Positions 56,101 to 64,000 of a stretch of DNA of 64,000 nucleotides are shown piece after piece. The notes beneath the pieces are model-generated. The model searched no databases and was not told the DNA's origin. It saw only the letters and a program-made list of their open reading frames with translations. This DNA is from Phytophthora quininea (lineage: Eukaryota; Oomycota; Peronosporomycetes; Peronosporales; Peronosporaceae): NCBI GenBank assembly GCA_011947345.1, contig JAAVTG010000531.1:1161967-1225966 (forward strand). The letters run 5' to 3'. Within the stretch, counting starts at the first letter, position 1, and each line of letters starts with the position of its first letter. A program made the translations under genes and the position numbers.

Positions 56101-58817
56101 AGCACTACCGCTAGATGATATTATTCGACAGCTGTGTACGTCAGGAGAGTACTCATGCAATCTTGTTCGGCAATGCAACAAGTTCGGTGCGTCAACCTTT
56201 CAGGCAGTGTCTTACCTGGACGACTACATTTTTCGCCCAGCTAAACTGGTCGATTTGAACATGTACGAGTTTTCAATGCGTTACTTTCGGAGGAAAAGTG
56301 AGCACGAGGATGAGACCTTGGCGTTTTTGAGTGGGCATCGGCTTCAGCACAGTCATTGCCTGGGACAACGAGCTCAAGAATGTGTTCCGGTTATCCGAGG
56401 GTACCGGCTGCCTTATGCCGAAAGCGACTCACCATTGGAGTTTCACTACAAGTACGCAGTGTTATCGTTGGTGCTATTCAAACCTTTTCGATCGCTTACT
56501 GACCTTGTCGGCGATTGTACCTTGTCGGAAGCTGCCTGGCTAAGCGCGTTTGAGCGGTGGAAAGACACTAGAACGGAATTTGTGAAAACTATTATGAACA
56601 ACATGAATGATTTCTACATCGGTCGTAGCCATGGTAAGACTCAAAGTTTAGAAGGCGACACCAACACGTCGGCCGTCGCAGGTGCAGCTCGAAATGGAGA
56701 GGGGAGTGCCACTGAATCGGACGATGAAGACGATTTGTACGACGCAGGGGATCTGGTGGGCAATGACGATGTCGTGGCCGAGCTTGACGGCGGTGCTGAT
56801 TATATCAAGTTTTGGGGTGCAGATGAAGCAAGCGACATCGTGATGGAGAGTAGCTCGTTGAACCCCTCAATTTGCCCATCGACATCATCGCCTGAAGATG
56901 GCATCACGCATATTTTGTCTGCTTTCCAGTCGCTTAACATGCTTGATGGTGCTGCAAGGAGTACCTCGGCAAAGTCGACAATTGACCATTCTTTGCCGAG
57001 CTCAATTGTAGTACGTGATATGAGGCGATGGATTCGTGACGCCAACACCGATAACGCATTCACTATCCCATCACCAGAATTGCCTGACGAGCATGCCACC
57101 GAAGTGGTTGAGCTGCTGGATGATACACTCAATGAGGCAAATATGCAGTGGCGTCCTGAATCGATGGTGCGATCTCGATCACCTAGTGCTGTTCCCCAGT
57201 TTGCCAGCATTAGTTCGATTTCAAGAGCGTTTACTCTGAATCTGAAGCAGCTCTGTGCGTTAAAGAAAATTGGCATCGCCCTTCTTACTAGATGGAAACA
57301 CTCCGAAAGTTTGACTTACTTGGATCGTAACGTAGAGGATATCCTGATAGCTGACCAACTTCGACTATTTCTCGGAGGAGAGGGCGGGACTGGTAAAAGT
57401 CGCATCATCGAAGCTGTCGAGGCCTTAGGCGTCAGTTGGGGACGCACTACTAGTATTGTGAAAACAGCACTCACGGGCAAAGCGGCCACATTGATTGGGG
57501 GTAGGACACTGGAGAGTTTTCTCCTGAACTAGAAGGGGAAAAAGCCATCGGAGCCATTATGGATCTTGATGTGCTAATTATTGACGAAATTTCTATGATG
57601 AAGAGATTGCAACTAGTCCAGTTGGATCGACGTCTACGAAAGGCAAAGCGCGTTCCGCGAGTTCCGTTTGGGGGCATCCACGTGGTTCTCGTTGGGGATT
57701 TCTTACAGCTTCCCCTGTCGGAGCAGTGCCCATCTATCGAGACCCGTCTCTAAAACCAAAGAGCTCAGCGGTAGACTTCACGGGATATTAACTCTGGCGC
57801 GATTTTGAAGACGTCATAATACCCGATGAATCCGTTCGGTTTCAGGATGACCCAGAGTGGGGACGCGGATGTCATGATGCACGTCTTGGCATCTGGAGTG
57901 CTGAATTTGTTGCATTGATTAATTCGCGTGTGGTTGAAGACCGCAATCGCGCTTTAATAGACTGGGTATCTGGTGGTGAGCGGACGACGTTTGTTACTCC
58001 AGACAATTCCACCCGACTGTCAATAAACAACCTCTTCATTTCAACAACCGCCAGACTGTTACCAAAAGATACATATCCTGTTCGAGTGGTGGCGAATTTT
58101 AAAGGGCAATTGAACGCACTGAATCGATCGGAAGCTACCATGGTTATGTCTTTGCCGGACTCGAAGTTCGGTCGCATGGCGCCCTACCTAGATCTAATTG
58201 TGGGAATGCCCATCCAGGTGACGCAAAATATACGTCCCCAGAAAATGGTTGCAAACGGCACGCTTGGGACGTTGGAGTCTATTATCTACAAACCTGGCAC
58301 CACGTTTCGGGTTGTTCATGATAGCGTCTTGGATGTGCTTGTGCAAATTCCTAGCACGCCTCCACCCGCTGTGATTGTGCGGTTACCTCGCGGTAATACA
58401 GCACGGGCAATGCTAGGGGCTGCTGATAGTGATCTTTTCCCACTATTTTTCGAATCTCAGGCATACAAGGCATGTGAAATAGCGTTGACTGGTAGTGTGA
58501 ACGGAGTCCCACGAAAGCTAGCCGTTCGAATCCAACAATTTCCGCTCGTATGTGCCGTCGCATCGACGATCTACAAGGTGCAAGGTGAAACTCTCGATCG
58601 GATGGTAGTGACAGAATGGCGGTCGAGCTCGGCAGCAGTAAACAAACGGCAGCAGCCGTATCTGTTGGTGTCACGGGTGACATCTCGCCACGCTTTTGTG
58701 GCTCTGACGCCATTGACACCAGATATTATAGCGTGGGCACGTCCACCGGATGATGTACTAGCAGAAGAAGAACGGTTGCAACGTTTAAGCGAGCATACTG
58801 TAAGCGCTATGCTGTAG
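52993..58817 (+). pseudogene. Helitron Rep-helicase (HUH endonuclease + PIF1-like helicase), broken
   Basis: The protein starts MKRQYLAIRQEADKPFLKPI, then a Helitron-like N domain (MFPHLFPFGRGHPGE) and the Rep part: FVTLTPNAANSF, the HUH strand GRGALHVHF and a Tyr motif HYCCKYVTKQ. Then RGSCCYSSATC, and a PIF1-type helicase with Walker A GGEGGTGKSRII, Walker B VLIIDEISMM, VVLVGDFLQLP and late motifs STIYKVQGETLD and YLLVSRVTSRHAF. Frame shifts lie at 53442-53444, 54311-54314, 54864-54868, 55865-55869, about 57518 and 57712-57715, mostly in homopolymers. Two stops are in frame with open sequence on both sides: TAG 55413-55415 and TAA 57789-57791. The protein nicks and unwinds DNA for rolling-circle transposition; this copy should be inactive. 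Confidence 0.85.
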
Positions 58818-58898
58818 CAAGCTAAACGTCAATGTTATACCGTTGCACATGAAAATACACAGCTGATCCGCTAACATTGTTTTGCTTAAAATGTTGCC

Positions 58899-60090
58899 TT
58901 ACTCATCCTCACTAGTGCGGTTTGTTAGATCGATCCCTTCGGGCGATCCCTCTCGTTTCGGCGGTACTTGATCCAGCAGGTTTGGAGGCGGCACTGCTTG
59001 GAACACCTTGGCTCGCATTGCTCGGCGCCGAACCTTGTGGCGACTTGGCGCCGTCGCCGCCATCACCAGTGGGACGTCGCTGGCTCGCCTCTTGAGCGTG
59101 CGGTCATTGCTTTCGGCAGGATGCCCGGGAACCATGATGCGAGGGACGTGCTCCATCGCAAATGGAGTAGTTGTCGCCACAATACCGATAACTATGAACT
59201 AGTTTTGCCTTGGGGCCTGCAAGCCTTGATCCTACCCGAGGACTTGAGGTCGCCGCGCTAGTTTCCAGCGCTAAATCCAGATCGGAAAAGAGCGACAGCA
59301 TGACCGCCTTGTTCTGCTTGACTTTGGAAGGCGCGGAGACGGTCGCAGCCGATAGGAGGCCCCATGGTGACGCGCAGGCCCGGCACGAAGAGCTTCATCA
59401 TGCTCATCGGAAGTGACGCTCGTCCTTGCCAGCCTCTTCGTCCTCGCTCTCAAACTCACAGCACTGCTGCGGAAGCTGCTGACCGTCTTGGCGCTGCTGG
59501 CGTCGTCCTGCTTGTAGAGGCTACTGCCGAAGCTCCTGCTGCTGGTTCTCAGCGTCTTGGAGCTGCCGCTCCTGCCCAAACGTGCCCAGCTCGCCGGTGT
59601 AGCTTGCGTTGATCCCGCGACTGCTGTTGAAGCTGCTCGCAGTGCTACTGGACATCTTGAATAGCGTCCGGTCTCCGTTTCTGGACGCGTGTGATGCCTT
59701 GAGGGCTCTCGAGTCGTAGAAGTCCGAGCTGTCGCCGCTGTTCGAGCTGGTGGTGCGCGGATATCGAGGAGCTACAAAATGCAAAATCGAAAGGTAGTAT
59801 AAATAGTCCGGTATTTGGGTGAAAACGGTATTGCGATAGGAAATAGTAAAATCGATGGCACACGTTCAGCAAGTACATGAGTTCTACCAGACTGCTGCAG
59901 CCCTGGATTGTGACAATGGCGAATACAATCGGCGTGTAGAGTGTCCTTAGGCGGTCGAAATATGCATTCTGATAACAAAATCGCTAGCAGGCGTCCAGGC
60001 TGTACGTCTGCTGTATCAGCAAGTTCATTACATCTACCACTAGCAGCACGTGGCATTATGGTGAGATGCTTCAGACGCTATATAGGTTAA
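58899..60090 (-). pseudogene. C-terminal part of a multi-pass membrane protein, degenerate
   Basis: Minus-strand frames give, in order, VLLVVDVMNLLIQQTYSLDA, a stop, then YFDRLRTLYTPIVFAIVTIQ continuing into CSSLVELMYLLNVC, a clear hydrophobic helix. After an acceptor near 59775 comes a Ser-rich tail (TTSSNSGDSSDFYDSRALKA; RGINASYTGELGTFGQ) and a final polar exon 58899-59180 with a basic block (KVRRRAMRAKVF) ending LTNRTSEDE. This looks like the last membrane helices and cytoplasmic tail of a receptor or transporter. No N-terminal part is found to the right, and there are frame breaks, so it is a truncated or decaying gene. The family is not identified. Confidence 0.4.
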
Positions 60091-60281
60091 AACATTCATA
60101 ATTCATAGTTGGTTTTAAATACACACCGCCTTTAAACACGATCAAACAACTTCAGGTATGTATTTTGAATGAAAATAAGCCTACGACGCAACTTGCAATG
60201 AAAGTAAACTGCAATACATACCGCTACCGTAGGGCTCGACGATTCGGCAGGCAAGGGTTGGCAATGGGCCCGAAGCAACAC

Positions 60282-60835
60282 CTACAGAGCAAGATCACGC
60301 GGTTGGTTGAAGCGGAAGCCATGGTAGCGGTTCAGGTGTCTGATCATCGAGTTTCTTGAGTCGCTGACGAAATTGCACTGCCACACGTAGCAGAACACAT
60401 CGTCCACGATGCGATCGTCTTGAAGGACTGGCATGGTTTCGGGGATGGGGTACTTGGGTCGAGGACAGCGGGGAAGTCGATGTAGGCATGCAGATACACA
60501 CTGCTGGCCTGGGATCCAGCGCGGGCGAACAAAAATCACCCGAAACATGACGATATCGCCTTTGTTAAGCTCGATCAGGTTTTGTGCCGACTGCAAGGCG
60601 ACGCGGCAGTTCCAGCCGTAGCCGTAGAAATAGGTGCCGTCTTGAGTTGCGACGTAGACCGAGCCCGGCAAAGAGGTCACGTCCACGGACTCAGAGCCGG
60701 CAGGCAGCGGCAAGAACTCCCGGCGAACCAACTGATCCGGAGCACCTCCTGCCGTCTTCAAGAAGTGCCACTGGTTAGCAGTAGAATCCGAAAGAAGGTC
60801 TTGTAGTAGCGCTTGAAGTATTGCGCCATTTCACG
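60282..60835 (-). pseudogene. Oomycete dioxygenase-like protein with C2H2 finger, frameshifted
   Basis: Starting MAQYFKRYYKTFF near 60830, one missing base near 60788 leads into DSTANQWHFLKTAGGAPDQL, then GSVYVATQDGTYFYGYGWNC and LIELNKGDIVMFR. The frame must change after this point to give VYLHAYIDFPAVLD, then change back to end in VFCYVWQCNFVSDSRNSMIR and HLNRYHGF, a C2H2 zinc finger. The KGDIVMFR plus LHAYID strands resemble the core of cupin or 2-oxoglutarate-dioxygenase-like proteins in oomycetes, often close to transposons. The metal-ligand triad is not certain. It may be a real gene with sequence errors, or a pseudogene. Confidence 0.4.
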
Positions 60836-61019
60836 TGACGCCTCGGCAGGAATGAGAGCTCTCTCGCGTTCTCGTCACGAGTCTCACCGTCCCAAGTTTC
60901 ATGGATTCAGTGTCTGCTGGTCGCGCGATAGAGACCGCAGATAGTCGACGAGGTTGTCGGGGACCGCACGGTACAGGACCACGTAGCCGCGAGTTCAGTT
61001 TGGCTCGAGCAAACATAGT

Positions 61020-62261
61020 GTGCGCGTAGAGGAGATGGTGTGCTTGGCTTGGGAAATTGGGGAATGAAAGCAGCTTATGTCCTGCAAGATTAACAGCGAT
61101 ACTTAACGCTTAGCTAGGAGGCCGATGCCTCGACATACTGTAGGGTATGCTCACACATCAACCACGGCAAATATGGAATGCGAAGTTTCCCGGTAAGAAT
61201 GCGTTGCATTTTTTCAAAGTTGCCCTCACATTCTGTGGCAATCTTCCCTCCTTCATTTCGTAGTGGTCTTGCTTCTCAGCTTCACACGCCAAAGAGCGCG
61301 CAGCGCGTTCACTAGTGCTGCCATGCTGTAACAAGTGCAACAAAATTCAAGTAAGACCAAAGGAACACTTCTTTTCATTTCTCAAAATAATATTGTACTT
61401 ACGTGAATGCCAATTCAACGCAGGAAAACCACATTGTTTCAGTTGCATTGCAAGGTTCCATTTTCATGCGTACCCACCGATTCCTGGATGAGCCTGAGTC
61501 TTATGAATGACACCCTTCGAGATTGACGTTGAAGCTTCTCGTTGGAGTGTCCGATTTTTCATGAAAATGCCAAAACCGCGCCTATAGTGCGCCGCATCCA
61601 AGCCAACGGGTGAGCAGGAGGCCACGAAGGCCGACGAGCAGAAGGTGCTGTGAAGGAGCACGCTGGACGTGGACAAGCAAAGGCTGCTGGCGCTGGAGCA
61701 GCACCAGCTGGATGACGACACGCACGTCATCCGAAGGCAGCTAAGAAGTACGCGCGGCCGTTGAAGGAGGCGCTCAATCCGCGGCCAAGAACAACAACAC
61801 ATCCAAAAAGCCCAGCACGTTTGCGACTTTGCAGACCAGTTGCGGCTCCAGTGGTAGATGAAATTACTCCACGAGGTGAAGATGGCAGATTCAACACTTT
61901 ACGTTAAGCTATGTTATAGCAACCAGCTAATAAAAGTTCCTGCGTTGTCGCTTACCGCGATCTCCGTTGCCTCTGCATCCCTCACGCTGCTTACTTTGCC
62001 CCAGCATGGTCCTGACCCGGTGGAACGAAGGCGAGCCCAGCTGTTCTAGCTAAATCCGCCCCGGTGAAGTGCTGTCAAAACTAATTATTAGTGTCAACGT
62101 GGGACTTCCTGCTCACGTTCAAGCTGCGCGTGCGCGTGATGCTGAAGTGTTCGGTTGCTAGAGAAAATGCCAAACGGGCACTTTTGATACGAGTCATGTG
62201 TAGGTGGTCACAAATCAGTTAAGTCACGGTGCTTATCGAAGCTCACTCTTCAATTTGAACC
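61020..62261. other. Gene-poor region with a transposon-associated fragment
   Basis: At 61610-61860 the plus strand reads EQEATKADEQKVL, then STLDVDKQRLLALEQHQLDD broken by stops. This is a Glu/Lys-rich coiled coil like the C-terminal part of oomycete Myb/SANT-like transposon-associated proteins. The rest of the interval shows no gene. Confidence 0.35.
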
Positions 62262-63000
62262 ATGCCTGGCAAGGCTAAAGACAAACCGGAAGCCAGTAGC
62301 AGCCGGGGCGCTAAGGTCAAGCCAACAATGACCAAGTGTTCGTCCACCTCGCCACACAAAACCGACACAACTGCTGATTCACCGACACGCCAAACGCCTT
62401 ATGAACGTCTCCGTCAGCTCCTGGCGGAGAAAACAACTAACACTAGACGCGTGACAACCGTCGAGGGTACGTCCAAGTAAGATTTCTTGCCATGCATTCC
62501 ACAAAATGCCTCACCATTCGCGAATTCGTTGCCAATTGCGTGCCTACAGAGCTACAGACTATCTTACGCAACACCGCGGAGCCACCCCAAAAGCTCACGA
62601 TGAAAATGAAGTTGTTGTGGGCATCTAACCACATGTACCAGAACTTCAAGCTAGCGAGACTGCATCTTATCGATGCTGCTTCGCCCGAGCCCTTGGAGGA
62701 CTTGCTAAAAGTAAGTAGTTCCCCATGGTTTTGGTTGCACCACTGCTCTGAAGTTGCATGTTATCGTTTGTATCCTAGTTGTTTCGTGATTCGTACGACG
62801 AGAACCGTGACGAGGTCGATTCGGTGCTGCTCACGGCGACAATGTGGGATACTGACTCTGCTTCGAATGAGCTACCGCCAGCGGGGAAGGTCATTGAAAT
62901 TAATGGCTACTCCAGCTTGAAGCTGTTCCAAGAAAATGCTGCCAAGTCACGGTCAAGCTTCGGGACTTGTCCTGGGACCCACACGCTTAGTAAAACATGA
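62262..63000 (+). CDS. Orphan spliced gene, about 195 residues
   Basis: Exons 62262-62466, 62550-62710 and 62779-63000 join cleanly (phases 1 and 0). The N-terminus is Lys/Ser/Thr-rich and disordered (MPGKAKDKPEASSSRGAKVK); the rest is folded: LTMKMKLLWASNHMYQNFKL, LEDLLKLFRDSYDENRDEVD, LLTATMWDTDSAS, AGKVIEINGYSSLKLFQENA. A base seems missing near 62945; restoring it gives AAKVTVKLRDLSWDPHA and an earlier stop at about 62990, which reads better than the printed end. No family is recognised and there is no signal peptide. Two well-formed introns suggest that it is expressed. Confidence 0.6.
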
Positions 63001-63627
63001 AGATCGTTGTCAAAGACTTAAAGACTGCAGAAGTAGCGCTCCTGCTTTATCTGCATTTGTAGTTACAGCATGACGAAGTAGTCGGTAGCGCTTTATCAAC
63101 GACAAGTTATTCAGCTTACTTTTCGGCAATTCTACTGCAAGTGTTGAGTAGTTGAATAGCTTCGACGTACTCTAATATGAAAGCTAACAATTCCGTATCC
63201 GGGCAACTTCCAGCCAACTAAACCTTTTCTGCGCACTGTGCTGCATGAATGGCTATACTCAACCCCCAAATCGAGTTATCATAGTATCCTGACGCACTTC
63301 TATACCAAGATTCGTGCAGCTTGACTTTAATTCCCCATTTTGGCGACGACGCACGGCCTTTTTGATATTGGTGACGCTGGCACTTCTGCATGCAAATTTA
63401 CTATGATGTTTGCCCATTTTTGCCCATTTTTACAACTAATGGGCATATACCCAAATCTTATTGAAGTACGGGAGCCGAAAAATCGAACAACTCCCTCATC
63501 AGCGATGTACGTCATTCCAGAAGTGGCCGCCCAGGAGCCGAAGCAAGCGGAGAAGCGGAGAAGCAGGTATGACATGGGCTGTATTGTGTTGACAGTGTGG
63601 ACATGCACTAATTGAGGTTGTGGATAG
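63001..63627. other. Interval with ambiguous frames
   Basis: Both strands carry a frame of about 90-100 codons at 63327-63635. The minus-strand one (MTYIADEGVVRFFG, NGQKWANIIVNLHAEV) looks slightly more protein-like. A short direct repeat, TTGCCCATTTTTGCCCATTT, lies at about 63412-63431. No gene can be called. Confidence 0.3.
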
Positions 63628-63930
63628 ATGACCAAGCCCAGAGGAACTCGAAATTACACGTACGCCGAGCAGTGCCTACTGCTTTCGGTCGTAGCAGACG
63701 AGTTGCCGGTGGCCCGGTCTGAATGGGATCGTGTTGCGATCGCATACAATACAGCCGCAGACAGCGCTTGGAAGCCGAGGGACGCGGGTAGCTTACGGAG
63801 GAAGTTCACTACGCTCTACTCGGCAGCACGGAAGGCGAAAGGGGTGGAGCTGAACTCGCAGGAAAAGGCGGCTCTAGAACTACGGCGCAAGATCATCGAG
63901 CGTGCCAACTTGGCACGATTCCCCACCTGA
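63628..63930 (+). CDS. Myb/SANT-like (DUF6818-type) protein, 100 residues
   Basis: Intact frame from ATG 63628. MTKPRGTRNYTYAEQCLLLS, SEWDRVAIAYNTAADSAWKP and DAGSLRRKFTTLYSAARKAK show the three-helix Trp-containing pattern of a Myb/SANT-like DNA-binding domain common in oomycete transposon-associated and orphan genes. It stops soon after the domain (ERANLARFPT). Full-length relatives usually continue with a Glu/Lys-rich coiled coil like the fragment near 61.7 kb. This short form is either a complete small protein or the 5' end of a decayed gene. Confidence 0.6.
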   Translation: MTKPRGTRNYTYAEQCLLLSVVADELPVARSEWDRVAIAYNTAADSAWKPRDAGSLRRKFTTLYSAARKAKGVELNSQEKAALELRRKIIERANLARFPT

Positions 63931-64000
63931 CGGAGCCAGCCAACGCGACCGACGGACAATCATCGACGCTGTCGCCTCCCCGTCAGGAGAATCAGTGGTG

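Larger units (their letters stand above)
52545..58817 (+). mobile_element. Helitron (rolling-circle transposon), degenerate
   Basis: The element carries the Rep-helicase typical of Helitrons (described separately). Its left part contains a diverged direct duplication. Helitrons begin 5'-TC and end CTRR-3' after a short hairpin, inserting between A and T; I could not fix either end. The right limit must be between the Rep-Hel stop at 58817 and the start of the next gene's sequence at 58899. In-frame stop codons make this copy non-autonomous. Confidence 0.75.

Noticed and set aside
58899..58960. CACTAGTG and GGGATCGATC palindromes as the Helitron 3' hairpin
   Set aside because: They lie within the coding end of the minus-strand gene next door, and no CTRR end follows at the right distance.

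Overview
This window is oomycete nuclear DNA, most likely from a Phytophthora-like peronosporalean. The evidence is gene-dense sequence with short introns of about 57-80 nt, Inr-like core promoters ending about 14 nt before two start codons, a bZIP of the oomycete type in which Cys replaces the invariant Asn, oomycete-style tyrosine-kinase-like LRR receptors, PH-domain arrays and remnants of oomycete transposons. No tRNA, rRNA or CRISPR array was recognised. Gene models below were read by eye from translated frames, splice sites and family motifs; no database search was run.

Layout. 0-5.2 kb: RNA polymerase III subunit RPC3 (partial) divergent from an E(z)-type H3K27 methyltransferase across a 95-bp gap that holds a near-perfect palindrome, then a bZIP factor. 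5.9-10.9 kb: two tandem secreted GH3 glycosidases, the first ending in a probable GPI signal. 11-15.7 kb: one small unknown gene and mostly gene-poor or decayed sequence. 15.7-19.6 kb: an unknown acidic protein and tandem uracil phosphoribosyltransferases. 19.9-27.4 kb: three multi-PH proteins (seven, two and two PH domains; two end in CaaX boxes), interleaved with a Tctex-type dynein light chain and a small unknown protein. 28.1-31.0 kb: a PKG-type kinase with several cyclic-nucleotide domains and an N-myristoylation signal. 31.1-38.97 kb: an unknown coiled-coil protein, HIBCH, a p25-alpha/PH protein and a CobW-type GTPase. 39-48.9 kb: pseudogenes around aspartyl aminopeptidase and propionyl-CoA carboxylase beta. 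49.0-51.8 kb: an LRR receptor kinase with one LRR per exon. 52-58.8 kb: a decayed Helitron. 58.9-64 kb: degenerate membrane, dioxygenase-like and transposon-associated fragments, one intron-containing orphan gene and a Myb/SANT-like gene.

Many otherwise healthy genes carry single-base frameshifts, almost all in or next to short homopolymers. I read these as consensus errors of the assembly, not as pseudogenes. In contrast, the Helitron and the 39-40 kb element also contain in-frame stop codons, so their decay looks real.

Functional links: HIBCH and PCCB act in the same valine/propionyl-CoA route; PKG, the LRR kinase and the PH/CaaX proteins are signalling components acting at membranes; the GH3 pair acts on polysaccharide outside the cell.
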